Shown: positions 11,801 to 19,145, counted from the first letter of the stretch. The stretch is DNA of 51,003 nt from JAVBNO01 sp031551485 (GCA_031551485.1 JAVBNO010000065.1:1-51003); one strand, 5' to 3'. A program made the numbers and translations. The notes: generated by a model not told the origin, from the letters alone.

Positions 11801-12598
11801 CCCAACACCGTTCCGGTCACCGGTATCTCGCTGAACCGGAGCACGCTTGGTTTGGAAGTGGATGAAAGTTACCAACTGTGGGCGACCATCACCCCGTCCA
11901 ATGCCACCAATTTGGATGTGACCTGGAGCAGCAGCAACACCAGTATCGCCACCGTGGCCCGCAACGGCATTGTGACCGGTAAAGCAGTGGGCACTGCCGT
12001 TGTCACGGCCAGGTCGACAGACGGCAACTACACCGCCACCTGTGTCGTCACCGTAACCGCCAAAGCGGTGCGGGTAACGGGCGTCAGCCTGCCGGGTTCT
12101 ACAGTTACAATTGAAGTGGGCGAAACCTATCAGTACGCTGCTACCGTTACCCCGGGCAACGCCACCAACAAAAATGTGGTATGGGGCATTATGTCAAACA
12201 GCATTGCCACCATTTCCGCTACCGGTTTGGTGACCGGCCAGGCAGAGGGCATTACTACGGTTTATGTGCGTACCGTGGATGGTAACTACATTGCCTACTC
12301 CACCCTTAAAGTGGTGCCCAAGTCGGTCGAGGTGACCAAGCTGACCATCAAAACTGATCCGCCCAATGCATCCCCCAAACTGAGGGGCGGAGAGACTGTG
12401 CAGTTGACGGTGGAATTTACGCCCAGTAACGCGACCAATAAGAATGTGATATGGAGTTCCAGCGATACGAAGATTGCCACGGTTTCCTCCACCGGTCTGG
12501 TGAGGGCGAAACAAACCGGCATGGTTTGGATTACGGTGAAGACGGAGGATGGCAGAGTCACCGATACCTTCTTCATCAGCGTCAGCGGCAACGAATAA
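5831..12598 (+). CDS. Giant secreted protein with 25 BIG2 Ig-like repeats
   Basis: 2255 residues from ATG 5831. A signal peptide (MMKAKF then a hydrophobic core ending near IFA-ED, residues 1-26) is followed by an acidic Ser/Glu-rich linker (27-98), then 25 bacterial Ig-like group 2 domains of about 83-85 residues to the end. Each has the pattern VTGV-LN-, Y-L-ATV-P-NATN, VTW-SSN-SIATV, G-VTAKA-G-A-ITV and TADGGYTATC-VTV. No LPXTG, SLH, dockerin, choline-binding or catalytic domain is visible, so it is probably released, loosely surface-bound, or held by partners. An in-frame TTG at 5756 was rejected because purine-rich GAGGAAGGG precedes 5831 and a signal peptide begins there. An adhesin or structural role is inference. 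Confidence 0.92.
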   Translation: MMKAKFAILLAALMIISTLSLTTIFAEDFVSSETGNEVAIGASGEELAEESEQQATSLDEGDFAAMDKLAAESEESAAENTEGSSGENAAPPIAMCLPGTSVKSVCLNVSCATIRVGETFQFVPTINPSNATNKAVSWSVSDSSVARIDGNGLATGLKAGCVMVYVKTADGNKTASAVLTVLANPQTQSVKGVSLNKTTATIQVGELLYLQATISPSTATNKNVTWSSSNTNIATVNSSGKVEGIRAGTASVTVRTADGGYTATCVVTVVEKSVQVTGLTLNPTLLNMKVDDTYTLIATVLPTNATNKTVSWSSSDTSVATVDQTGKVVANGVGTAYIVVSTANAANIGYTATCIVQVTAKTIPVTSVTINPTSATIFVGDTQNFTATVYPTNATNKGVVWSVSNQSIATIDQNGVLTGKAAGYVTVYVTTMDGNKTACASVTVQAAPTKVTSVSLCPTSLSMETGDTYQLTATVLPTNAANKAVTWTSSNTSIVTVSSTGLLTAKAPGNAVVTVTTADGGYTATCQVTVTAKSVRVISMAINPPSATMYVGETMQFTPVFNPTNATNQNVIWSVSYPTVGTIDQNGVLTARAAGCVTVYVVSMDGNHTGYAYVTVLPAPTRVTGVTLNPSTLNMEVGGTYQLNATVYPTNASNRNVTWASSNTSIVTVNSSGNLTAKAVGTATITVTTVDGGFTATCQVTVAAKAVRVTSVSIYPSCATMYEGETLQFTATVNPSNATNKNVTWSVSNTTLATIDQNGLLTAQKAGCVTVYVTTQDGNRTACASVSILPSPNRVKGVSLNKTSLAMEVGDTYQLVATITPSNAANRNVTWTSSNSSIASVSSTGVVTAKAIGSTYITVTTQDGGYTATCLVTVTAKTVRVTGVTLNKTVHSMYVDDILQLVATILPTNATNQAVTWSSSNTTIATVDQNGLVTGKGAGVTYITVRTQDGGFTATCTVTVQSRGVAVTSVSVSPTTKTMEVGDVYQLVATVLPTNATNRNVTWSSSNSSIASVSSTGVVTAKAAGTAYITVTTEDGGFVASCCITVIPKTVRVTGISLNQTALGMEVDDTYQLVATIIPANATNRNGTWTSSNPSIATVAAGVVTARAVGTTTITVTTADGGYTATCVVTVTTKAVRVTGISLNQTTLGMEVDDTYQLVATITPANATNRNVTWTSSNPSIATVAAGVVTARAVGTTTITVTTADGGYTATCLVTVTAKTIRVTGVALNKTSLDLEVDGTYQLVATVLPTNATNRNVTWATSNSSIATVNNGLITAKAVGVAIITVTTQDGNYTATCLVNVGPQTVRTTGVTLDKSTLSMEVDGTYQLVATVLPQNATNRNVTWTTSNGSIATVNNGLVTAKAVGTTTITVTTVDGGYTATCLVTVSAKTVRVTGVTLNKTTLAMEANSTFQLIATVLPANATNQNVSWATNNSSIATVSNGLVTAKAVGSAIITVTTQDGNYSASCLVTVSPQTINVTGVTLDKNNLTMAVDDIYQLIATITPANATNQNVTWYSSNSNIATVSTGGVVTAKGAGTATITVTTQDGGFTASCVVTVTAKTVPITGITMNITSATVRVGEYYQFNATITPANATNQNLLWWTGNSAIATIDQTGKVRGESVGMVVVFAQAQDGSGKYAYALLQVLPSTTAVTGVTLNQNTVNLEVDGTYQLVATVAPANATNQNVTWTTSNSSIATVSNNGLITAKAVGSAIVTVTTADGGYTATCLVTVTAKTVRVTGINLDRSSLTMEVDSYYQLAATVLPQGATNQNVTWTTSNSSIATVGNNGLVNAKAVGTTTITARTADGNYTATCLVTVTAKTVPVVGVTLNKNSHSMVVNDTYQLIATVLPQGATNQNVTWASSAANIATVSSSGLITAKAPGTVNITVTTADGNYTATCYVTVTANNVLITDLSLNIGSKTINIGETYRFIAAITPANATNQTLSWWSSNNSIATVDQNGNATGVSAGTVIIFAQAQDGSGKYAYAFLQVLPNTVPVTGISLNRSTLGLEVDESYQLWATITPSNATNLDVTWSSSNTSIATVARNGIVTGKAVGTAVVTARSTDGNYTATCVVTVTAKAVRVTGVSLPGSTVTIEVGETYQYAATVTPGNATNKNVVWGIMSNSIATISATGLVTGQAEGITTVYVRTVDGNYIAYSTLKVVPKSVEVTKLTIKTDPPNASPKLRGGETVQLTVEFTPSNATNKNVIWSSSDTKIATVSSTGLVRAKQTGMVWITVKTEDGRVTDTFFISVSGNE
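8984..9493 (+). repeat. Recent tandem duplication inside the BIG2 gene
   Basis: BIG2 domains 12 and 13 (255 bp each, 8984-9238 and 9239-9493) are nearly identical in DNA, unlike the more diverged neighbouring repeats. One difference changes the conserved VTW to GTW in domain 12. Confidence 0.8.
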
Positions 12599-12631
12599 TT
12601 CTATCCTGTTAAGGGTAAGCGTATGCCACCC

Positions 12632-12666
12632 AATCGCCTCCACTTTTCAGTGGAGGCGATTTTTTT
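12632..12666 (+). terminator. Intrinsic terminator of the BIG2 gene
   Basis: Perfect stem ATCGCCTCCAC/GTGGAGGCGAT, loop TTTTCA, then six T. It lies 34 nt after the stop codon. Confidence 0.92.
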
Positions 12667-12687
12667 ATGCCGCCGCACCGTTTTGTA

Positions 12688-12716
12688 TTGATAATTCTCT
12701 ATCAAGGCCGTATAAT
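12688..12716 (+). promoter_or_regulatory. Promoter of the NifU-like/GGGtGRT operon
   Basis: TTGATA, 17-bp spacer, TATAAT, about 78 bp before the first start codon. Confidence 0.8.
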
Positions 12717-12793
12717 AAAAGCGGAACAAATCGGGGTGATATGATACCGACATTTCCGTTTGGCAACAAAATTGTCTCGAAAGGAGAAAGCAT

Positions 12794-13486
12794 ATGAACT
12801 ATTCCCATGAAGTAGAAAGAATGTGTACCCTGAAAAAGGGCGTGAATCATGGCCCGGCCCCCATTCCCGAAGAGGGAAAATGGGTGCAGGCCTACCAGGT
12901 TACCGACATCTCCGGCCTGTCCCACGGTGTGGGCTGGTGCGCCCCCCAGCAGGGCGCCTGCAAGCTTACGCTTAACGTCAAAGCCGGGGTGATTGAAGAA
13001 GCGCTGATCGAGACCATCGGCTGCTCCGGCATGACCCATTCGGCAGCGATGGCAGGGGAGATTTTGACCGGCAAAACCATTTTGGAAGCGCTGAATACAG
13101 ACTTGGTCTGTGACGCCATCAATGTGGCTATGCGGGAAATCTTTCAGCAGTTGGCCTATGGCCGCACCCAGACCGCGTTTTCCGAAGGCGGCCTACCCAT
13201 TGGCGCCTCGCTGGAGGATTTGGGCAAAGGGCTGCGTTCCCAGGTAGGCACCATTTTTTCCACCGGCGCCAAAGGCGTGCGGTATCTGGAAATGGCGGAA
13301 GGCTACATCCTTTCGCTGGCGGCCGACGAAGGCGGCGAAGTCATCGGTTACAAGTTTGTGCGGGCCGGCAAAATGCTGGAGGATATCCGCCGGGGAATGG
13401 ATCCGAAAGAAGCGTTTGAGAAAAACACCGGCACCTACGGCCGGTATGCCGACGCTCCCCAATATATTGACCCCCGGGAAGAATAA
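12794..13486 (+). CDS. NifU-like iron-sulfur cluster assembly scaffold protein
   Basis: 230 residues, ATG with AAGGAG about 10 nt upstream. The middle holds the NifU/IscU-like core: a Cys in GVGWCAPQQGAC (about 49-56), then ETIGCSGMTHSAAMAGEILTG (about 75-95), and later VCDAINVAMREIF. These cysteines would hold a nascent Fe-S cluster for transfer. It is longer than classic IscU; the extra C-terminal part (about 135-230, ending in GTYGRYADAPQYID) is specific to a clostridial subgroup as far as I recall. The next gene, of the GGGtGRT family, follows after 23 nt, so they form an operon. Whether it serves general Fe-S assembly or one partner cannot be told from sequence. Confidence 0.85.
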   Translation: MNYSHEVERMCTLKKGVNHGPAPIPEEGKWVQAYQVTDISGLSHGVGWCAPQQGACKLTLNVKAGVIEEALIETIGCSGMTHSAAMAGEILTGKTILEALNTDLVCDAINVAMREIFQQLAYGRTQTAFSEGGLPIGASLEDLGKGLRSQVGTIFSTGAKGVRYLEMAEGYILSLAADEGGEVIGYKFVRAGKMLEDIRRGMDPKEAFEKNTGTYGRYADAPQYIDPREE

Positions 13487-13509
13487 GGAAGATAGGAGGA
13501 ACGCTTGTT

Positions 13510-14508
13510 ATGATACAATTTGAAAGCAAAGAAAGAAGAATGCCGAAGATCACGGCAGCTTTAAAGGAATATGGCATTGCCTCGCTGGAAGACGCGAAAG
13601 AGTTGTGTACCGCCAAAGGTATCGACGTAGAGGCAATTGTGAAAGGCGTACAGCCTATCGCCTTTGACAACGCCGTGTGGGCGTACACCCTGGGCACCGC
13701 CTTTGCCCTCAAGAAAGGCATCAAAGTGGCTGCAGACGCCGCAGAGGTGATTGGAGAGGGCCTGGAGGCTTTTTGTATTCCCGGCTCGGTGGCCGAGCAG
13801 CGCAACGTGGGCCTTGGCCACGGGCGGCTGGGCGCCATGCTGCTGCGGGAAGAAACCCAATGCTTCTGCTTTTTGGCAGGCCACGAAAGCTTTGCCGCGG
13901 CGGAAGGCGCCATCGGCATTGCCCGCACTGCCAACAAAGCCCGCAAAAGCCCGCTGAAGGTCATCTTGAACGGCCTTGGCAAAGACGCGGCCTATATTAT
14001 TTCCCGCATTAACGGCTTTACCTATGTAGAGACTTGCTATAATTTCGAGACCGGCGAACTGAGCATCGTGCGGGAAAAGGCATTTTCGGAAGGGGACAAG
14101 GCCAAAGTGCGCGTTTATGGCGCCCACGATGTGCTGGAAGGCGTCGCCATTATGAAGCTGGAGAAAGTGGATGTGTCCATTACCGGCAACTCCACCAACC
14201 CCACCCGGTTCCAGCACTTGGTGGCCGGCACCTATAAGAAATGGTCCTACGAGAATGGGGTCAAATATTTCTCGGTGGCCTCCGGCGGCGGTACCGGCCG
14301 CACGCTGCACCCCGACAACATGGCGGCGGGCCCGGCTTCCTACGGCCTGACCGATTCCATGGGCCGTATGCACGGCGACGCCCAGTTTGCGGGCTCCTCT
14401 TCCGTGCCGGCGCACGTGGAGATGATGGGTCTGATCGGTATGGGCAATAACCCCATGGTCGGTGCCACCGTGGCTTGTGCCGTGGCAGTGGAAGAAGCGC
14501 TGAAGTAG
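13510..14508 (+). CDS. GGGtGRT-family protein, function unknown
   Basis: 332 residues, ATG with AGGAGG upstream. I recognise the family by its name-giving motif SVASGGGTGRTLHP (about residues 255-268). Also visible are NVGLGHGRLGAMLL, CFCFLAGHESFAAAEGAIGIARTANKAR and a C-terminal GLIGMGNNPMVGATVACAVAVEEAL. No signal peptide or membrane segment, so it is cytosolic. The family is conserved in anaerobes and, to my knowledge, is regularly found beside the NifU-like scaffold encoded just upstream, but its biochemical role is undescribed. The fixed pairing suggests it is a client or helper of Fe-S loading (inference). Several Cys residues (CFCF, TCYN, ACAVA) could bind metal. Confidence 0.9.
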   Translation: MIQFESKERRMPKITAALKEYGIASLEDAKELCTAKGIDVEAIVKGVQPIAFDNAVWAYTLGTAFALKKGIKVAADAAEVIGEGLEAFCIPGSVAEQRNVGLGHGRLGAMLLREETQCFCFLAGHESFAAAEGAIGIARTANKARKSPLKVILNGLGKDAAYIISRINGFTYVETCYNFETGELSIVREKAFSEGDKAKVRVYGAHDVLEGVAIMKLEKVDVSITGNSTNPTRFQHLVAGTYKKWSYENGVKYFSVASGGGTGRTLHPDNMAAGPASYGLTDSMGRMHGDAQFAGSSSVPAHVEMMGLIGMGNNPMVGATVACAVAVEEALK

Positions 14509-14527
14509 TCATTGTATGTAGCTGTTC

Positions 14528-14556
14528 AAAGGCCGCCTTATGGAAGGCGGCCTTTT
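14528..14556 (+). terminator. Intrinsic terminator after the GGGtGRT gene
   Basis: Perfect 12-bp stem AAAGGCCGCCTT/AAGGCGGCCTTT with loop ATGG, ending in a T-run. Confidence 0.88.
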
Positions 14557-14655
14557 GTATTTGTATTGGGCGCACAGATAGTCACACTTTTGTGTGCAGG
14601 AGAAAACATGCCTAAAAATTTGTGAAAGACATAACGATTTCGGGGAAATTCACCG

Positions 14656-14684
14656 TTGACTTGTGTTATACACCTCTCTATAAT
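14656..14684 (+). promoter_or_regulatory. serC-serA promoter
   Basis: TTGACT, 17-bp spacer, TATAAT; the leader to the serC start is about 57 nt. Confidence 0.82.
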
Positions 14685-14747
14685 AAATGGTATTGAGGCG
14701 GAAAACACCCTTTCCGCTTGTGATTTTGAATTCTGGAGGTTGGCAAC

Positions 14748-15830
14748 ATGGCAAGAGTATACAACTTTTCGGCAGGTCCTTCGCAGCTGCCCGAGTCGGT
14801 ACTGCGCAAAGCAGCCGGTGAAATGCTGGAATACCAAAGCAGCGGACAATCGGTAATGGAGATGAGCCACCGATCTCCCGAATACGAAGAAGTTATTGAA
14901 GGTTGCGAGTCGGTGCTGCGCCAGGTCGCCGGCATTCCCGACAATTACAAGGTGCTGTTTTTGCAGGGGGGCGCGTCGCTGCAATTTTCCATGATTCCCC
15001 TCAACCTGCTCAACGGTTCGGGCAAAGCGGATTTTGTCATCACCGGCATGTGGGCCAAAAAGGCCTACCAGGAGGCAGCCCGTTTCGGCATGGCCAATGT
15101 GGTGGCCTCCAGCGCCGACAAAAACTTTTCCTATATCCCCAAGCTGGATCCGAAAACATTTGATCCCGGCGCCGATTATTTCCACATTTGCTACAATAAC
15201 ACCATTTACGGCACCACATTTAAGGCGCCGCCCCATACCGGGGATGTGCCGCTTGTGGCCGATATGTCCTCCTGCTTTTTAAGCGAGCCGGTGGACATCT
15301 CCCAATATGGTATGATTTATGCCGGCGCGCAAAAGAACCTGGGTCCGGCGGGTCTGACGATCGTTATTATCCGGGAAGATCTGATTGGCAACGCCCGGGA
15401 AGGTACGCCGGCGATGCTGGATTACAAAATTCACGCCGACAACGACTCTCTGTATAATACCCCCCCCACCTACGCCATCTACATCTGCAAACTGGTGCTG
15501 GAATGGCTACAGAACGATATTGGCGGGGTAAAGAAGATGGCCGCCATCAACCAAGAAAAAGCGGCGCTGTTTTATGACTATCTTGATAACTCCAAAGTGT
15601 TTAGCGGCACTGTGGTTCCCGAGGACCGTTCGCTGATGAACATCCCCTTTGTTACCGGCAACGCCGATTGGGACAAAGAATTTCTCGCCCAGGCCACAAA
15701 AGCAGGCTTTATGAACCTGAAAGGTCACCGGGCGGTGGGCGGCATGCGGGCGTCCATGTACAACGCGATGCCTATTGAAGGGGTACAGAAGTTGATTGAT
15801 TTTATGAAGACTTTCGAGGCATCCCGATAA
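14748..15830 (+). CDS. serC: Phosphoserine aminotransferase SerC
   Basis: 360 residues, the normal length. This class V PLP-dependent aminotransferase converts 3-phosphohydroxypyruvate plus glutamate to O-phosphoserine plus 2-oxoglutarate in the cytosol. The start NFSAGPSQLPESVL and MEMSHRS are SerC signatures. FLQGGASLQF forms the phosphate/cofactor pocket, VADMSSCF gives the ring-binding Asp, and AGAQKNLGPAG carries the PLP lysine (K196). RBS GGAGG precedes the ATG. serA follows after 34 nt, so both steps to phosphoserine are co-transcribed; no serB phosphatase is in the window. Confidence 0.97.
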   Translation: MARVYNFSAGPSQLPESVLRKAAGEMLEYQSSGQSVMEMSHRSPEYEEVIEGCESVLRQVAGIPDNYKVLFLQGGASLQFSMIPLNLLNGSGKADFVITGMWAKKAYQEAARFGMANVVASSADKNFSYIPKLDPKTFDPGADYFHICYNNTIYGTTFKAPPHTGDVPLVADMSSCFLSEPVDISQYGMIYAGAQKNLGPAGLTIVIIREDLIGNAREGTPAMLDYKIHADNDSLYNTPPTYAIYICKLVLEWLQNDIGGVKKMAAINQEKAALFYDYLDNSKVFSGTVVPEDRSLMNIPFVTGNADWDKEFLAQATKAGFMNLKGHRAVGGMRASMYNAMPIEGVQKLIDFMKTFEASR

Positions 15831-15864
15831 TGAAGGCATCCCAACAAAAAGCCGGAGGCATGTT

Positions 15865-17031
15865 ATGAATAGTGTATTGACGTTGAATAAAATTTCCCCG
15901 GAGGGGCTGGATATCTTTGACCACAACCAATTTAAATATGCAGAGGACATCGCCGAGCCGGACGGCATTATTGTGCGGTCGGCCTCGATGCACGAGATGG
16001 AGCTGCCCCAGAGCCTGCGGGCCATTGCCCGGGCGGGCGCCGGGGTGAACAATATTCCGGTGGATCAATGCAGCGAGCAGGGCATTGTGGTGTTTAATAC
16101 GCCCGGCGCCAACGCCAACGCCGTCAAAGAGCTGGTGATGATGGGGCTGCTGTTGTCCGCCCGCAAAGTCTACCCCGCCATGGAGTGGGTTCAGACGCTG
16201 AAAGGCCAAGGGCCCGAGGTGCCCGCCCTGGTAGAAAAGGGCAAGGGGAAATTTGGCGGGCCGGAACTTTACGGCAAAAAGCTGGGGGTGATCGGCTTGG
16301 GGGCCATCGGCGTGATGGTGGCCAATTTCGCCCGCCATTTCGGCATGGAGGTCTATGGCTATGATCCCTATCTGTCGGTGGATGCCGCTTGGGGCCTTTC
16401 CCGGGGTGTTAAGCATGCCGCCACGTTAAAGGAAATTTATGAGAACTGCGATTTTATCACCATTCATGTGCCGTTGTCGGCGGCCACAAGGGGCATGATC
16501 AATTCCGAGTCTATTCAGATGATGAAGCACGGTGTGCGCATCCTCAATTTCGCCAGGGGCGAACTGGTGTCCGATGCGGATATACTTCAGGCGCTGGATG
16601 AAAAGGCGGTGCGCTGCTATATCACCGACTTCCCCAACGACGAATTGTTGGGACACCCCGGTGTACTGGCCATCCCCCACCTTGGGGCGTCCACGCCGGA
16701 GTCGGAGGACAACTGTGCCCGCATGGCGGCCGAACAGTTGGTGGATTACCTGCAAAACGGCAATATCAAAAACGCAGTGAATCTGCCCGATGTGTCGATT
16801 CCGCGCAATGGCGGCATTCGCATTGGCCTGATTCACCGCAATATTCCCGCCATGCTCACCGGCATTTCCCAGGTGCTGTCCGGCCACGGGCTCAACATCG
16901 AAAATTTAACCAACAAATCCAAAGGGGACTATGCCTATACGCTGGTGGACCTTTCGGGGGATTTTAAAGACACTTTCATCGCCGAATTGGAGTCGATTGA
17001 AGGGGTCATCCGGGTTATTGTCTATCGCTAG
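15865..17031 (+). CDS. serA: D-3-phosphoglycerate dehydrogenase SerA (short, ACT-domain form)
   Basis: 388 residues, the short type. It oxidises 3-phosphoglycerate with NAD+ as the first step of serine synthesis. The Rossmann motif GVIGLGAIG lies at about 141-149. NFARGEL carries the substrate-binding Arg, and IPHLGASTPESE the catalytic His. The last 75 residues (IPAMLTGISQVLSGHGLNIENL...) form an ACT domain, usually the serine feedback site. The extra domain of long-form SerA is absent. RBS CGGAGG precedes the ATG. Second gene of the serC-serA operon. Confidence 0.96.
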   Translation: MNSVLTLNKISPEGLDIFDHNQFKYAEDIAEPDGIIVRSASMHEMELPQSLRAIARAGAGVNNIPVDQCSEQGIVVFNTPGANANAVKELVMMGLLLSARKVYPAMEWVQTLKGQGPEVPALVEKGKGKFGGPELYGKKLGVIGLGAIGVMVANFARHFGMEVYGYDPYLSVDAAWGLSRGVKHAATLKEIYENCDFITIHVPLSAATRGMINSESIQMMKHGVRILNFARGELVSDADILQALDEKAVRCYITDFPNDELLGHPGVLAIPHLGASTPESEDNCARMAAEQLVDYLQNGNIKNAVNLPDVSIPRNGGIRIGLIHRNIPAMLTGISQVLSGHGLNIENLTNKSKGDYAYTLVDLSGDFKDTFIAELESIEGVIRVIVYR

Positions 17032-17069
17032 TGCCCGTTTTGCCTCTTTCAGCAGCCAATATTGTGCAA

Positions 17070-17102
17070 AAAGGCCGTCTGTGTAAAGCAGGCGGCCTTT
17101 CA
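17070..17102 (+). terminator. Terminator-like hairpin after serA
   Basis: Stem AAAGGCCGTCTG/CAGGCGGCCTTT with one G-T pair and a 7-nt loop. Only three T at the end, so efficiency is uncertain. Confidence 0.7.
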
Positions 17103-17200
17103 AAATTAAAAATAGACAAAGAGTATTTAAAAGCATTTCGGAGAAAATAGAAGAAAACGGGAGAACGCACCGGACATATTAAATTCATGGCAAAAATCTA

Positions 17201-17229
17201 TTGACAAGGGAATGTGTTACTACTATAAT
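17201..17229 (+). promoter_or_regulatory. rplM-rpsI promoter
   Basis: TTGACA, 17-bp spacer, TATAAT. The leader (about 17236-17319, 84 nt) has a possible TGAA-GCGC/GCGC-TTCA stem. An L13-type autoregulatory leader is possible but I cannot match the known consensus by eye. Confidence 0.85.
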
Positions 17230-17319
17230 AATGATCGTCACTCCATGAAGAGGGCGCTTTTTCACATCTGTGGGGATACGCGCTTCAGGAAAATCGAAAC
17301 TGAGCAGGAGGAAAACATT

Positions 17320-17748
17320 ATGTCCACCTATATGCCTAAAGCCGGCGAAATCAGCCGTAAATGGTATATACTCGATGCCGCCGGCAAGCCTTTGGGCCAT
17401 ACCGCGGCGCTGGCCGCCAGCATTTTGCGCGGCAAGCACAAAGTCACCTTCACTCCCCATGTGGATTGCGGCGACCATGTGATCATTCTCAACGCGGCGG
17501 ACGCTGTGCTGACCGGCCGCAAGTTGGAGCAAAAGTATTACCGCACCCATTCCGGTTGGGTGGGTGGATTGAAAGAAATCCAATACGCCACGCTGATGAA
17601 GACCAAACCGGAAAAAGCCATGATGCTTGCTGTAAAGAGAATGTTGCCTGACACAACCATCGGCCGCACCTCTTTGACCAGATGCAGGGTTTTCAGGGGT
17701 TCCGAGCATGTGCACGCCGCACAAAAGCCGGAAACCTGGAACCAGTAA
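17320..17748 (+). CDS. rplM: 50S ribosomal protein L13 (uL13)
   Basis: 142 residues from ATG 17320, with GGAGG 5-10 nt before it. The open frame extends upstream to 17212, but that part runs through the promoter -10 region and lacks L13 homology. Family motifs: RKWYILDAAGKPLGHTAALAAS, VDCGDHVIILNAAD, YYRTHSGWVGGLKE, AVKRMLP and the terminal LRVFRGSEHVHAAQKPE-like segment. L13 binds 23S rRNA early in 50S assembly. It forms the usual operon with rpsI 19 nt downstream. Confidence 0.97.
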   Translation: MSTYMPKAGEISRKWYILDAAGKPLGHTAALAASILRGKHKVTFTPHVDCGDHVIILNAADAVLTGRKLEQKYYRTHSGWVGGLKEIQYATLMKTKPEKAMMLAVKRMLPDTTIGRTSLTRCRVFRGSEHVHAAQKPETWNQ

Positions 17749-17767
17749 TCGGAAGGAGGAGTAAGAG

Positions 17768-18166
17768 ATGTACGAAGGCAGACCTTATATGTATGGCACC
17801 GGCAGAAGAAAGCACTCGGTAGCACGGGTGAGACTGTACGCCGGCACCGGCAGTATTACCGTTAACGGCCGGGATATTGACGATTACTTTGGGCTGGAGA
17901 CACTGAAATTAATTGTGCGCCAGCCGCTTAACCTGACCAACACGCTGGGCCGATTTGACATTGTATGCAATGTGGCAGGCGGCGGCGTCACCGGCCAGGC
18001 AGGCGCCATTCGCCACGGCATTTCCCGCGCATTGCTGCAACATGGCGAGGACATCCGTCCCATCCTGAAAAAAGCAGGATTTCTCACCCGCGACCCGCGT
18101 ATGAAGGAGCGTAAAAAGTACGGCCTCAAAGCGGCCCGTCGCGCGCCCCAGTTCTCCAAAAGATAG
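17768..18166 (+). CDS. rpsI: 30S ribosomal protein S9 (uS9)
   Basis: 132 residues, the usual length. GTGRRKHSVARVRLYAGTGSITVNGRD and GGGVTGQAGAIRHGISRALL are S9 signatures. The basic tail KKYGLKAARRAPQFSKR reaches the P-site tRNA. RBS AAGGAGGAG precedes the ATG. Second gene of the L13-S9 operon, with a strong terminator 13 nt later. Confidence 0.98.
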   Translation: MYEGRPYMYGTGRRKHSVARVRLYAGTGSITVNGRDIDDYFGLETLKLIVRQPLNLTNTLGRFDIVCNVAGGGVTGQAGAIRHGISRALLQHGEDIRPILKKAGFLTRDPRMKERKKYGLKAARRAPQFSKR

Positions 18167-18178
18167 TTTGCTTCTCAT

Positions 18179-18211
18179 AAGACTCCGGTGCTTTACGGCA
18201 CCGGAGTCTTT
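18179..18211 (+). terminator. Intrinsic terminator of rplM-rpsI
   Basis: Perfect 13-bp stem AAGACTCCGGTGC/GCACCGGAGTCTT, loop TTTACG, short T tail. The region after it, 18212-19816, contains only repeats, an AT-rich island and the leader of the next gene. Confidence 0.88.
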
Positions 18212-18250
18212 GCATCCGGAAAGCCCGCGTTCGACGGGGACTTTCTATGG

Positions 18251-18540
18251 TGCTTTCTATGGTGCAAACAGCAACGAATGGGAAAAGCGTTGGTACCGAT
18301 ATAAATATAGAATTAGAGTAGAGGTACAGCCGCTCCGGCAGGCATATAGCATGTCGCTCGAGCCGCGACGGGCTCATACTTTTTGGCGCAAAAAGTATGC
18401 AAAAACATTTTTCGGGGAACCCACATGGTTTCCCCCACCCCCATCCTTAGGGCGAGGGCATAGGTGCGCAGTGAACGCCTGGCTTGCGGGGAGGGCGGTT
18501 TTGGGTCTGTGCTAGGGGGCAAACGGTGAAGGAGAAAAAG
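18251..18540. repeat. Structured interspersed repeat, copy R4 (with preceding unit end)
   Basis: First of three tandem units. 18251-18293 matches the 3' end of a unit, then the full unit runs from about 18294. It contains GTCGC-TCGAGCC-GCGAC, ATACTTTTTG/CAAAAAGTAT near 18376, and GGGGAACCC/GGTTTCCCC (one mismatch). Confidence 0.88.
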
Positions 18541-18806
18541 GACCGATATTGGTGCCGATATAAACATAGAAATACGACAGAGATATAGCCGCTCCGGCAG
18601 GCATATAGCATGTCGCTCGAGCCGCGACGGGCCCATACTTTTTGGCGCAAAAAGTATGCAAAAACATTTTTTGGGGAACCCACATGGTTTCCCCAATACC
18701 CCCATCCTTAGGGCGAGGGCATAGGTGCGCAGGAAACGCTTGGCTTATAGGGAGGACGGTTTTGGGTTTGTGCGGGGATGCAAACAGCGATGAATGGAAA
18801 AAGCGT
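18541..18806. repeat. Structured interspersed repeat, copy R5
   Basis: Second tandem unit; hairpin-to-hairpin distance from R4 is 262 bp. The last hairpin is extended by TTGGGG/CCCCAA pairing. Confidence 0.88.
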
Positions 18807-19060
18807 TGGTACCGATAAATAATAGCAGCACGGCAGAGGTGTAGCCGCTCCGGCAGACATATAGCATGTCGCTCGAGCCGCGACCGGCCCATACTTTTTG
18901 GCGCAAAAAGTATGCAAAAACATTTTTTTGGGAAACCACATGGTTTCCCCCACGCCCCATCCTTAGGGCGAGGGCATAGGTGCGCAGTGAACGCCTGGCT
19001 TGCGGGGAGGGCGGTTTTGGGTTTGTATTGGGGTGCAAAGGGTGCAGAAGTACACAGAAC
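18807..19060. repeat. Structured interspersed repeat, copy R6
   Basis: Third tandem unit, 253 bp from R5. The hairpin series is intact. It is followed by tail element T3. Confidence 0.88.
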
Positions 19061-19073
19061 AATTTGCCGTGCG

Positions 19074-19145
19074 CTCTGCCGGCTCGTGATTGTACAAGCG
19101 CTGTTTAGGCGCGGCTGGCAAGCAAGGGTTGCACGCGCCCCAGAA
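19074..19145. repeat. Repeat-associated tail element, copy T3
   Basis: Begins CTCTGCCGGCTCGTGATTGT. It shares an ordered series of blocks with T2 (2510-2580) and more weakly with T1. 19146-19250 after it shows no further feature I can name. Confidence 0.55.
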
